From Henriciella sp. (GTDB lineage: Bacteria; Pseudomonadota; Alphaproteobacteria; Caulobacterales; Hyphomonadaceae): a DNA stretch of 64,000 bases. Below, piece by piece: positions 8,140 to 16,750 of the stretch; the first letter of the stretch is position 1, and the number at the start of each line of letters is the position of its first letter. The translations under genes were made by a program, and so were the position numbers. The stretch covers positions 1 through 64,000 of the forward strand of contig NVWP01000003.1 in NCBI GenBank assembly GCA_002733705.1, given 5' to 3'. The notes beneath the pieces were generated by a model that was not told where the DNA came from, searched no databases, and saw nothing but the letters and a program-made list of their open reading frames with translations.

Positions 8140-8970
8140 ATGGCACAATCGTCATCATCAGACGCTCAACATGTAACGATCATCAAGCGTAAGAAGGTCG
8201 TGAAGGCCGAGGGCCATCATGGCGGCGCGTGGAAAGTCGCCTATGCCGACTTCGTTACCGCGATGATGGCATTCTTCCTGCTGATGTGGCTCCTCAATGC
8301 GACAACCGAGGACCAGCGGAAGGGCATTGCGGACTATTTCAATCCGTCCATCCCGGTCAGCCGGGTCTCCGGCGGCGGCGCAGACGGTCTCGATGGCAGT
8401 TCTCTCATGGCTGAAGACAGTGTGGTCAAAGTCGGAACCGGCGCAACGGGCGTCGGTGACGGGGCTTCGCTGGAGCAGCGGCGCCACACCGATTCCATAG
8501 CTGAAGGGCTTGAGCAGCTAAGAGAGGAACTGGGTGAGGATCCCCAGCGCCTGTCCGAACATCTGATGGTCAAGATGACACCTGAGGGCATCGTTCTTGA
8601 AATCGTCGATTCAGAAAGCCGGCCCCTGTTTGAACTTGGCCGTAGTGAACCAACGCCCTTGATGACGAGCCTTCTGGACGCTGTCTCGGGCTCGCTCAAT
8701 ACATTCGAGAACGAGATCAAGATCGTGGGTCATACAGACAACCGGCCCTTCCGGGGCGAGGGCGGCTATGACAATTGGAGCCTGTCCTCAGACCGGGCGA
8801 ATACGGCGCGCCAGATGCTGATCGCGAATGGCTTCCCCCTCGCGCGCGTACATGAAGTCTCAGGCCGTGCAGATACCGATCCGTTGACACCGGAGGATCC
8901 GTCTGCCGCGCGCAACCGGCGCATCTCGATCACGATCATGACCAACGGGCCGGAGGCGGCAGGATCATAG
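8140..8970 (+). CDS. motB: Flagellar motor stator protein MotB
   Basis: A 276-residue protein with a basic cytoplasmic tail, one membrane helix (residues ~36-53) and the proton-binding aspartate D37 in the YADFVTAMMAFF motif. A linker and a C-terminal OmpA-like peptidoglycan-binding domain (about 140-270) follow, with IVGHTDNRPF and LSSDRANTARQML. It anchors the stator to the wall. It is separated from motA and read divergently from the fliM-motA operon, so the two stator subunits are expressed from opposite strands. The gap to flgE is 60 bases. Confidence 0.95.
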   Translation: MAQSSSSDAQHVTIIKRKKVVKAEGHHGGAWKVAYADFVTAMMAFFLLMWLLNATTEDQRKGIADYFNPSIPVSRVSGGGADGLDGSSLMAEDSVVKVGTGATGVGDGASLEQRRHTDSIAEGLEQLREELGEDPQRLSEHLMVKMTPEGIVLEIVDSESRPLFELGRSEPTPLMTSLLDAVSGSLNTFENEIKIVGHTDNRPFRGEGGYDNWSLSSDRANTARQMLIANGFPLARVHEVSGRADTDPLTPEDPSAARNRRISITIMTNGPEAAGS

Positions 8971-9030
8971 TTATCCGCTTATTAAACATTCAGCTCCAAT
9001 TTCAGAGGAAATCTGACAAAGGAGTTGTCA

Positions 9031-10335
9031 ATGAGTATCTCGTCGTCCCTGAATGCAGGAGTAATGGGGCTTAATTCGAACGCGAGCCGTCTGTCCACGA
9101 TTTCCGACAACATCGCGAACTCTTCGACTTACGGCTACAAGCGCAGCGTTGCGGATTTTTCCAGCATGGTGATCAACAAGCAGGCCTCTGCCTATGCGGC
9201 GGGCGGCGTGACGGTGAACACCTTCAAGGATATTTCCCAGACCGGCTCACTCATCAACACCGGCAACTCCACCGATATCGCGGTCGGCGGGCGCGGCCTG
9301 CTGCCGGTCACCGATGGTAGCGGCATCAGCGCACTGGCCTCCGAACGCGAACTCATGCTCCTTCCGACCGGCTCCTTCTATGCAGACGAGTCAGGCAATC
9401 TTCGCACGCAGAGCGGCATGTTCCTGCTTGGCTGGTCAGTCGATGGCGACGGCGGCATTGGCACAGTCAGCCGCAATAGCGGCGCCAATCTTGAGCCGGT
9501 CAACATCTCCGCCTCGCAATATGTGGCCTCGCCGACCTCACGGATCGATCTTGGCATCAACCTGCCGGCAGACGCCACGCTGGCGGGCGCCAGCGGTCAG
9601 CCCTACGACCTGCCAATCGAGTATTTCGACAATATCGGCCGCGCCCAGACGCTGTCCTTGTCCTTCGAACCCAGCGTGCCGACGGACGGGGCCAGCAATA
9701 TGTGGACCGTCAAGGTCTATGACAGCGCCGGCACCGGGACCGACGCGATTGCCGAACTCCAGCTGGAGTTTACGGACTCGGTGGACGAAGGCGGGCGCAT
9801 CAAGGCCGTCACAGCGGCCACCGGCACGACCTATGACGAGGCGACCGGCATCATGAGCCTCACCCTGCCGCACGGCGATGTGGACATCATGGTCGGCAAG
9901 CCGGGTGGCACTGCGGGCGTCACACAGCTTTCTGCGCCATTCTCGCCGACCAATGTGACAAAGGATGGCGCACCAATCGGCGACCTCCAGTCGGTTGAAA
10001 TCGATGAGAAGGGTTTCCTCCAGGCGGTCTACAATTCGGGCTACCGGCGCGCGCTCTACCAGATCCCGGTCGGAGACGTGCCGAACATGAACGGTCTGCG
10101 CGCTAAGGACGGCCAGGCTTTCTCGGTCTCTGCCGAAAGCGGCAATCTCTATCTCTGGGATGCTGGCACTGGCCCTGTGGGCGAGGTTGCTGGCTACTCA
10201 CTCATGGAATCCACGACGGACATCGCCGCCGAGTTGACCGATCTGATCGAAACGCAGCGGGCCTACTCGTCGAATGCGAAAATCGTCCAGACGGTCGATG
10301 AGATGCTTCAGGAAACCACCAATCTGAAGCGTTAG
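9031..10335 (+). CDS. flgE: Flagellar hook protein FlgE
   Basis: A 434-residue hook protein. The N-terminal rod/hook signature NASRLSTISDNIANSSTYGYKRS, the middle FlgE D2-type beta region and the C-terminal ELTDLIETQRAYSSNAKIVQTVDEML helix are all present. The start is ATG at 9031, six bases after AAAGGAG. An upstream in-frame TTG at 9025 is too close to that ribosome site and is rejected. FlgE polymerises under the FlgD cap. It begins the plus-strand cluster flgE-flgK-flgL-flgI. Confidence 0.95.
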   Translation: MSISSSLNAGVMGLNSNASRLSTISDNIANSSTYGYKRSVADFSSMVINKQASAYAAGGVTVNTFKDISQTGSLINTGNSTDIAVGGRGLLPVTDGSGISALASERELMLLPTGSFYADESGNLRTQSGMFLLGWSVDGDGGIGTVSRNSGANLEPVNISASQYVASPTSRIDLGINLPADATLAGASGQPYDLPIEYFDNIGRAQTLSLSFEPSVPTDGASNMWTVKVYDSAGTGTDAIAELQLEFTDSVDEGGRIKAVTAATGTTYDEATGIMSLTLPHGDVDIMVGKPGGTAGVTQLSAPFSPTNVTKDGAPIGDLQSVEIDEKGFLQAVYNSGYRRALYQIPVGDVPNMNGLRAKDGQAFSVSAESGNLYLWDAGTGPVGEVAGYSLMESTTDIAAELTDLIETQRAYSSNAKIVQTVDEMLQETTNLKR

Positions 10336-10363
10336 GCCCATCGCCGACAGCGGAGGCTGAACC

Positions 10364-11806
10364 TTGAGCCTTTCACACGCCATCAATGCCGCGCGCACCG
10401 GTCTGCAAGTGACCGGCCTGCGCGCGGACATGGTCGCAACCAACGTCTCGAATGCGACGACGCCCGGCTATGTTCGCCGCTCGGTGCTGGTCAGCGAAAT
10501 CACGACCTCCACCAATCCTGCCGGCGTTCAGGCCGACGGTGTCGGCCGGTCGACCAATGATGCGCTGACCGCCCAGCGGATGGCCTCCGGCAGCGATCTT
10601 GCGCAGGCAAGCGTTCTGGCCTCCAGCTGGGCATCCCTGTCTGCAAGGCTCGGCGACAGTGTGGATGGAAGCGGCCTCTTCGCCATGATGTCGGATTTTC
10701 AGTCCGCCCTCTCCAATGCGGCGGCCACTCCGGAATCACAGGCCAATCTCAATGCGGTTGTGGACAGTGTGAAAGCGCTGGCCTCTGAATTCCGCAGCCT
10801 TTCACAATTTGTCTCGTCCGAACGGGTCGATGCCGACCGCGAGATTGCAAGCGGCGTTGCGACCGTGAATGACGCGCTCGCCCAAGTCGAGGCGCTGAAC
10901 GTCAAACTTGCGGGCATCGACAGGACATCGGCGCGTGCCGCCGCTCTCATGGATGAGCGCCAGCGCTATGTGGATACGATTTCCGAATTCCTTCCCGTCG
11001 ACACGGTGAAGCGCCAGGGCGGCGCCATCGATATCGTCACCAAGGAAGGGGTCTTCCTTTTAGCGGGCAGCGCCCGCCAGATCGAGTTTTCCCCCGCCTC
11101 TGCCGTTGGGCCGGGCGACAGTATTGAAAGCGGCGCGCTTTCCGGCATGTCTGTTGGCGGTGTGGACATTACCCCTGGCCAGCCGTCTTACGGCGCTGTT
11201 TCCAGCGGCCTCTTCGGCGCGCTTTTTGCCCTGCGTGACACCGACCTTCCTGCCTTTAACGAACAGCTGGACACGGTGGCTGGCGACCTTCTGTCCAGGC
11301 TCGACGGTGCAGATACAGATGGCATGGGTGCGAATACCAGCCTTCTCATCGATACCAATCCAGGCAGTCTAACCGGCCTTGCCGGACGTCTCGCCATCAA
11401 CCCGCTGATCGACCCACTTCAGGGCGGCCAACTCTCCCGCCTTCGGGATGGTCTCGACGCCACAACACCTGGTGATGCGGGCAATGGGCGGCTTTTCAAT
11501 TCCATGCTGGACGCGCTTCAGGCCAATCGCACCCTGAGTGCCGGTGGCTTCGAAGGCAGCTACACTACCTCCAACCTCATCGCAGGCTTTGCCACACGCA
11601 CAGGACAGATGCGCATCTCGAGCGAAGCTGTAGAGGCGTCAACGGCCGCCCAGCATTCAATCATGGCAGAAGCAGAGCGCCGGGAAACCGGCGTTGATGT
11701 GGACACGCAGATGCAGATGCTTCTGGAGATCGAACAGGCCTACGCCGCTAATGCCCGCGTCATTGAGATCGCCAACCAGATGATGCTCAAGCTGATGGAG
11801 CTCTAG
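10364..11806 (+). CDS. flgK: Hook-filament junction protein FlgK (HAP1)
   Basis: A 480-residue protein with the N-terminal FlgK signature (INAARTGLQVTGLRADMVATNVSNATTPGY region), a long central helical/beta part and the C-terminal ETGVDVDTQMQMLLEIEQAYAANARV motif. It joins hook and filament. It starts with TTG at 10364, following a GGAGG site; no nearer ATG precedes the conserved N-terminus. It ends one base before flgL begins, so the two HAP genes are coupled. Confidence 0.94.
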   Translation: MSLSHAINAARTGLQVTGLRADMVATNVSNATTPGYVRRSVLVSEITTSTNPAGVQADGVGRSTNDALTAQRMASGSDLAQASVLASSWASLSARLGDSVDGSGLFAMMSDFQSALSNAAATPESQANLNAVVDSVKALASEFRSLSQFVSSERVDADREIASGVATVNDALAQVEALNVKLAGIDRTSARAAALMDERQRYVDTISEFLPVDTVKRQGGAIDIVTKEGVFLLAGSARQIEFSPASAVGPGDSIESGALSGMSVGGVDITPGQPSYGAVSSGLFGALFALRDTDLPAFNEQLDTVAGDLLSRLDGADTDGMGANTSLLIDTNPGSLTGLAGRLAINPLIDPLQGGQLSRLRDGLDATTPGDAGNGRLFNSMLDALQANRTLSAGGFEGSYTTSNLIAGFATRTGQMRISSEAVEASTAAQHSIMAEAERRETGVDVDTQMQMLLEIEQAYAANARVIEIANQMMLKLMEL

Positions 11807-11807
11807 A

Positions 11808-12794
11808 ATGATCAACACGTCCTATTTTGGCAGTTCGATCACCAGTCAGCTGAGCCGTGACATTTCCAATATCCGCGAGCGGATTGAGAAGACATCAAGC
11901 GAAGCGGTGACCGGTAAGGCCGCCGACCCGACAGCGCACCTGTCCGGCCAGATCGGCAAGTCCATGCTGACGCAGCAGGCTGTCGAGGCCATCGACCGCG
12001 ACACCAGCCTGCTTCAGCTTCGTGAGGCACGCCTCGATATCACCCAGCAGAGCCTGGAGCGGATGCAGGACAATCTGGCGGCAATCTCCGTTCGGGCTCT
12101 GGACGCGCTCAGCGCAGGCTCGCCGGTCGAACGCGAAGCGCTGGCCGGCGATGCCCGCGCCCAGCTCGATGCGGCGCTGATTTCACTCAATGCGCGCCAT
12201 GGCGAGCGCTTTCTCTTTTCAGGCGACGCGACAGACAAGGCGCCATTCGGCTCAAGCGAAGCCTTTCTGGAAGATCTGCGCGCCATTGCCGACGCTGCCA
12301 GCGACAAGGCAGACTTCGACGCCAGAATGGATGCCTATTTCGATTCAGAGACAGGCGACTTTGCCAACAGATTCTATCGTGGCTCAAAGACATCTTCGGA
12401 TGGAGACGCTGTAACCGGGCTCGATCCGGCCATTGCCAGCACGCTTCGCAATCTGGGCATCCTGTCCATGGCAAAGCCGGGCGATGCGCTGGACAAATTC
12501 TCTACCGGCCAGACGCTGGACATCATTTCAAACTCAGCCGACAGACTGGTCCAGTCAGATGCCGACCTGACGCAGCTTCGCGCTGCCACCGGTATCCTTC
12601 AGGGACGTGTCGCCGACGGCATGAAAGGCCTCGCCCAGGAGAGGCTGGTGCTCAACAATCTGCTGGAAGGCATGACTGCGCGTGACCAGTACGAAGCGGC
12701 GTCCGAACTCAAATCTCTGGAGGCCAGTCTCGAAGCCTCCTACATGCTGACGGCAAGGCTGTCTCAGCTCACCCTCATGAACTTCCTAAGGTGA
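11808..12794 (+). CDS. flgL: Hook-filament junction protein FlgL (HAP3)
   Basis: A 328-residue flagellin-like junction protein. Its N-terminal helix (SQLSRDISNIRERIEKTSSE) and C-terminal helix (ASELKSLEASLEASYMLTAR) pair as in flagellins, and the middle LSLNARHGERFLFSGDATD-type segment is characteristic of FlgL. It sits directly after flgK and four bases before flgI. No flagellin gene is present in the window. Confidence 0.92.
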   Translation: MINTSYFGSSITSQLSRDISNIRERIEKTSSEAVTGKAADPTAHLSGQIGKSMLTQQAVEAIDRDTSLLQLREARLDITQQSLERMQDNLAAISVRALDALSAGSPVEREALAGDARAQLDAALISLNARHGERFLFSGDATDKAPFGSSEAFLEDLRAIADAASDKADFDARMDAYFDSETGDFANRFYRGSKTSSDGDAVTGLDPAIASTLRNLGILSMAKPGDALDKFSTGQTLDIISNSADRLVQSDADLTQLRAATGILQGRVADGMKGLAQERLVLNNLLEGMTARDQYEAASELKSLEASLEASYMLTARLSQLTLMNFLR

Positions 12795-12798
12795 TCCG

Positions 12799-13911
12799 AT
12801 GAAGCCTCTGATGACCCTTCTCGCACTGGCCTGCCTCGTCCTGCCAGGTCTGGTCTGCCCCACCGCCGAGGCCCAGACCCGGATACGCGATGTGGTCGAT
12901 GTCGAAGGCGTGCGGCAGAACGATTTGATCGGCTATGGTATCGTGGTTGGCCTGAACGGAACGGGCGACACGGTTCGCAATTCACCGTTTACCGAGGATT
13001 CCCTGACCTACATGCTCGAACGCCTTGGCGTGAATGTGCAGGGCGAGGACATCAAGCCGGATAATGTCGCCGCCGTCCTGGTCACGGCAACCCTGCCTTC
13101 CTTTGCCCGCAATGGCTCCACCGTCGATGTATCGGTCTCCTCGATTGGTGACGCTGAAAGCCTCGAGGGCGGCACGCTGGTGCTGACCCCGCTCAAGGGC
13201 GCCGACAATGAAGTTTATGCGGTGGCCCAGGGCAGCATCATCGTTTCCGGTATCGATGTGCAGGCCGCCGGCGCGCGGGCCCGGAAGGGAACGCCCACCC
13301 AGGGCGCGATCCCAAGCGGCGCCCGTGTCGAACGTGAAATCCCATATCAGTTCAATGATCGCAACTCCCTGGTCCTCGCCCTGCGCGACCCCGACTTCAC
13401 GACGGCGGCCCGGATCGAGGACACGATCAATGCCGCGGTCGGTTCTCCTGTGGCCTATATGCGCGACCCCGGCACAGTGGATATCGACCTGCGCAGCCTG
13501 CAGGGCTCACCCTCGCGCGTTCTTGCCAGCATTGAGAACCTGCCAATCGAGGTCGCCGTGCCCGCACGCATCGTGATTGACGAACAGTCCGGCACCATCG
13601 TCCTTGGCAAGGATGTCACTATTTCGCGCGTCGCGATTGCCCAGGGCGATATCTCGATCAAGGTCACGGAAACGCCTGTTGTCTCCCAACCCAACCCGTT
13701 CGCAGATGGCGAATCCATCGTCCTGCCTCGCTCACGGATCGAGATCGGCCAGACGGGCACGCGGAACATTGCCACGCTGGACGCCAATGTGACGCTCTCG
13801 CAGCTGATCGCAGGGCTGAATGCGCTCGGCGTTTCGCCACAGGAAATGGGCGACATCATTCGCACCATGAAGGCGGCCGGCGCGCTGCATGCGGACCTGA
13901 TCGTACGCTAG
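12799..13911 (+). CDS. flgI: Flagellar P-ring protein FlgI
   Basis: A 370-residue protein with a cleavable signal peptide (cleavage near residue 25, after AEA) followed by the highly conserved FlgI opening RIRDVVDVEGVRQNDLIGYG and LVGLNGTGDT-like region, ending in LNALGVSPQEMGDIIRTMKAAGALHADL. It forms the periplasmic P ring around the rod, chaperoned by FlgA (2.5 kb). It is the last plus-strand gene before the convergent fliG. Confidence 0.96.
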   Translation: MKPLMTLLALACLVLPGLVCPTAEAQTRIRDVVDVEGVRQNDLIGYGIVVGLNGTGDTVRNSPFTEDSLTYMLERLGVNVQGEDIKPDNVAAVLVTATLPSFARNGSTVDVSVSSIGDAESLEGGTLVLTPLKGADNEVYAVAQGSIIVSGIDVQAAGARARKGTPTQGAIPSGARVEREIPYQFNDRNSLVLALRDPDFTTAARIEDTINAAVGSPVAYMRDPGTVDIDLRSLQGSPSRVLASIENLPIEVAVPARIVIDEQSGTIVLGKDVTISRVAIAQGDISIKVTETPVVSQPNPFADGESIVLPRSRIEIGQTGTRNIATLDANVTLSQLIAGLNALGVSPQEMGDIIRTMKAAGALHADLIVR

Positions 13912-13956
13912 GTCTGAGGGTGAAAAGGCGAGCGCCTTAACGGCCCCCTATCTGCA

Positions 13957-13979
13957 AAGAAAGCCCGTCAGGCTTTCTT
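13957..13979. terminator. Candidate terminator between flgI and fliG
   Basis: A 9-bp stem AAGAAAGCC / GGCTTTCTT (13957-13965 and 13971-13979) with a 5-base loop sits in the convergent flgI-fliG junction and includes the fliG stop codon. T-rich bases follow on the plus strand. It may serve flgI, and fliG weakly. Confidence 0.6.
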
Positions 13980-15065
13980 CTTCTTTTCCATCTCGATGAG
14001 GCCGCGACGCTTCATTCCCATCAAGGCGGTGAGGAAGCTGCGCTGTTCGGCTTCAGGATCCTCAACCGGTTTGAGGTCAGGCGCTTCGAGCGCATCGCGG
14101 TACTGCACGGCAAGGCGTGAGGATATATTCTCCAGAAGATAGTCCTGGACGCGCTTGGAGGGGCCTTTCATGGAAGCGAGGACAGGTATCAGCTGATCCT
14201 CGCCCATCTCCCTGAAGACCACCGGCACATACTGGCGGGGCAGGATTTCCGGCAGCCCCTCAATAGTGAACATCACTTTCTCGATGCTCGCGAACTTGTC
14301 CTCATGTTCGGTGCGGATGAAGGACATGATCCGGGCGCGTGTATTGCTGGGCAGCAAGCTCAGGAGTTCGCCCACCGATTCGGCCGCTTCATTGTCCTCC
14401 TCCTCGACCTCCTGAACCTGGTTCAGGAATTCGATCTCCACCATCTGGGCGACCACGTCCACGATCTCAGCGTCCACCTGGTCGCCGCCGACCAGATAGC
14501 TGATCGTGTTGTCGAGCATCGGCTCTTCCAGATGCCCGACCACCTCCGAAGCGAAAGCAACGTCGAGGTTTCGCAGGATAATCGCACTGATATTCGGCGT
14601 GAGACGCATGAGATAGGCGGCAACTGCGGCCGGCTTTCGCCCCTCCAGGCGCGACCACACATCGCTCGACTGCGACACCGCCTTCTGTTTCGGCATCTGA
14701 CTGTTGCCGAAAACCACATCGACGCGGCTCTCATCCAGGAAACCGGAGACGATCTCCCTCGCGCGTGCTTTGCCGCCCCGGAACGAGCCACTGGTCTGAC
14801 GAAGCGCCTGAAGAAAATCCATCACGATCTCCGTCAGCTCCTCCCGGCCAAGATAGGACACAGCTTCCAGCTCCGCAGCCACCTGAGCGAGCGAGGCATC
14901 GTCCAGCTTTTCGACAATGGGCTTTGCCGCCTGTTCTCCCATCATAGCGATCACGACGGCTGCGCGGCGGGCCGGCGGAATCGCCTGTAGATTCGTCGCG
15001 ACACCCTGCTGGCGCGGACGCAGCGGGGTCACGTTCGATCCTGGCGTCTTAACCGCATCATTCAT
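13968..15065 (-). CDS. fliG: Flagellar motor switch protein FliG
   Basis: A 365-residue rotor protein: N-terminal FliF-binding region (RRAAVVIAMMGEQAAKPIVE), a middle armadillo-like part where the typical EHPQ is replaced by EGRKP, and a C-terminal torque domain with charged residues. The C-terminus is lysine-rich (EKKKKA). FliG couples MotA to rotation. Its ATG overlaps the fliP stop (ATGA). It is the last gene of a fliF-fliH-fliN-fliP-fliG series rather than directly after fliF, which is an unusual order. The sequence is divergent, but FliG is the best reading on length, domain order and context. Confidence 0.85.
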   Translation of the reverse strand: MNDAVKTPGSNVTPLRPRQQGVATNLQAIPPARRAAVVIAMMGEQAAKPIVEKLDDASLAQVAAELEAVSYLGREELTEIVMDFLQALRQTSGSFRGGKARAREIVSGFLDESRVDVVFGNSQMPKQKAVSQSSDVWSRLEGRKPAAVAAYLMRLTPNISAIILRNLDVAFASEVVGHLEEPMLDNTISYLVGGDQVDAEIVDVVAQMVEIEFLNQVQEVEEEDNEAAESVGELLSLLPSNTRARIMSFIRTEHEDKFASIEKVMFTIEGLPEILPRQYVPVVFREMGEDQLIPVLASMKGPSKRVQDYLLENISSRLAVQYRDALEAPDLKPVEDPEAEQRSFLTALMGMKRRGLIEMEKKKKA

Positions 15066-15841
15066 CCGGCATACCCTCTCACCAGCGCCTCGGTGATCTT
15101 CAGCCAGCCATCAGCCAGAACGAAGAAACCGATCTTGAATGGCAGCGACACGACGGTTGGCGGAACCATCATCATACCGACGGCCATCAGCACCGAGGCT
15201 ACGACGAGATCAATAACAAGAAATGGAAGAAAGACGACAAATCCGATCTGAAAGGCATGCTTGATTTCGGACAGCATGAAGGCGGTCGCCAGCAAGGGAA
15301 ATGCCGGTTCCTGCCCTTCGGTCACTGGCCGCTGAAGGGCATCGCCCAGAATCGAAACCGTCCCCGGCTCGACACGCGCAGTCATGAACGTCCGGAAGGG
15401 GTCGGTTGTCTGCTGCCAGGCAACTGCCTCGTCGATGGCGCCATCGATATAGGGCGAAACGCCATTGGCCCAGGCCTGGGTAAAGGTCGGTTCCATGATG
15501 AAGAAGGTCAGGAAGATGGCGAGCGCCATCAGCATCATGTTGGGCGGCGCCTGCTGGATGCCGAGCGCCTGACGGATGAAGGAGAAGACGATGATCAGAA
15601 ACGGCAGGCAGGTCACCATCATGGCGAGACCCGGCACCAGGCTGAGCACCGTGACCACTAGGAACAGGATGATGACCGTGCCGCTCAGCCCGCCTTCACC
15701 GCCCTGACCGAGCAGCGTGTCGAGCGCCGCGCCCGCGTCACCGGCATCCTGCGCACTGGCCGCAAAGCTGAAGAAGAGGGCAAATGCGAGAAGGCTGGCG
15801 AGGCGCGCGGCAAGCGCTCCCTCTCTAGCCTTCAGAAGCAT
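15062..15841 (-). CDS. fliP: Flagellar export gate protein FliP
   Basis: A 259-residue membrane protein with a cleavable signal (to about residue 32, SFAASAQ) and the strongly conserved FliP core: LSLVPGLAMMVTCLPFLIIV, FIRQALGIQQAPPNMML and FKIGFFVLADGW. It forms the FliPQR export gate. The ATG at 15841 gives a signal peptide; an in-frame start 29 codons upstream would add a basic stretch overlapping fliN and is rejected. It overlaps the fliN end by 17 bases and the fliG start by 4. FliQ and FliR are not in the window. Confidence 0.94.
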   Translation of the reverse strand: MLLKAREGALAARLASLLAFALFFSFAASAQDAGDAGAALDTLLGQGGEGGLSGTVIILFLVVTVLSLVPGLAMMVTCLPFLIIVFSFIRQALGIQQAPPNMMLMALAIFLTFFIMEPTFTQAWANGVSPYIDGAIDEAVAWQQTTDPFRTFMTARVEPGTVSILGDALQRPVTEGQEPAFPLLATAFMLSEIKHAFQIGFVVFLPFLVIDLVVASVLMAVGMMMVPPTVVSLPFKIGFFVLADGWLKITEALVRGYAG

Positions 15842-16151
15842 CGGCCTCCTCCGCGATTTCCGTAATCTTGACGGCAATACCGCCATCATCGGTCTCGACC
15901 AGTTCCCCCCGCGCGATGAGCTTGTCATCGACCATGAGGCTCACCGGGTCCTCGATGCGCGAGTCCAGCGCGATTACCGAATCCGGTGTGAGGTCCAGCA
16001 CTTCCTGAACGCTGAGCCGGCGATGTCCAACCGAGACCGTCAGTGTGACCGGCACTCCATAGATGGCGCGGCGAAACTGGTTCACCGGCGAGTCGTCCCG
16101 CCGGTCCCCCAAATCTGTAATGGACGGCTTGGCTTCCGCGTTGCCCATCAC
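15825..16151 (-). CDS. fliN: Flagellar motor switch protein FliN
   Basis: A 108-residue protein that is almost wholly a SpoA domain: VPVTLTVSVGHRRLSVQEVL, then LDSRIEDPVSLMVDDKLIARGELV, matching FliN of the C-ring. A short acidic C-terminal tail (EIAEEADASEG) follows. FliN works with FliM (7.1 kb) and FliG and binds FliH for export. The start overlaps the fliH stop as ATGA. Confidence 0.94.
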   Translation of the reverse strand: MMGNAEAKPSITDLGDRRDDSPVNQFRRAIYGVPVTLTVSVGHRRLSVQEVLDLTPDSVIALDSRIEDPVSLMVDDKLIARGELVETDDGGIAVKITEIAEEADASEG

Positions 16152-16750
16152 CCTATCTCCCCTTCACTGGACCGTTCGCTGCGCAGACGCCCGATGCAGG
16201 CCTCCAGCAGACCGTCAAAGTCGAAGTCGAGACCACCGCTCTTCCATGAGACATCGACACGGCTGCCGCCGGAGCTTTCCTGCGGCACGACATTGCAGAT
16301 CTCCGCCAGATGGGCAGAGCGCTGGAGGACTTCATACAGTTGCTCAGCCAGATGTGGTTCGGCCTTTATGTCAATGCAGACCTGGCCAGGCGGGATCATC
16401 TTTTCCAGATGAAGGGAGATCTCTTCGGCCAGGAAGCGCCGCGCCAGTTTCGGAAACAGGCGCTCGGCAATCGAGGCCACGGAAGCGGCGGTCTGTTCAC
16501 GGGCGTCAGCCTCGACCTGCTCCACCTTCCCGGCAAGCAGTGCCAGCGTCTGCTCCACCGCATCCATCTTGCGATTATAGCGGGTTTCCTGCTCCTGACG
16601 CTCCTGCTCTATACGGCCTCTCTGTTCGCGCACCTGATCTTCGAGACTCGGCTCACGCGGCTGGGCCTGACGATCAAGACGCGGGCGCGCGCCGACATGG
16701 GTGGTCAACCCGTCAAAGCGGGGCAGTTTCGAAAAGACGGCTTCACTCAT
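16148..16750 (-). CDS. fliH: FliH-like flagellar export ATPase regulator
   Basis: A 200-residue hydrophilic protein: Pro/Arg-rich N-terminus, a charged coiled coil (residues ~35-90, rich in Glu/Gln/Arg), and a C-terminal domain resembling the FliH/V-ATPase E-subunit fold (FPKLARRFLAEEISLHLEKM ... SGGLDFDFDGLLEACIGRL). FliH proteins bind the ATPase FliI and FliN. The place between fliF and fliN supports the call; primary sequence in this family is weakly conserved. It overlaps fliF by 8 bases. FliI is not encoded in the window. Confidence 0.75.
   Translation of the reverse strand: MSEAVFSKLPRFDGLTTHVGARPRLDRQAQPREPSLEDQVREQRGRIEQERQEQETRYNRKMDAVEQTLALLAGKVEQVEADAREQTAASVASIAERLFPKLARRFLAEEISLHLEKMIPPGQVCIDIKAEPHLAEQLYEVLQRSAHLAEICNVVPQESSGGSRVDVSWKSGGLDFDFDGLLEACIGRLRSERSSEGEIG

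Noticed and set aside
8971..9030. Sigma-54 promoter (TGGC-N8-TTGC type) before flgE
   Set aside because: I looked for it here and before the other flagellar operons, as expected from Caulobacter, but found no convincing match.
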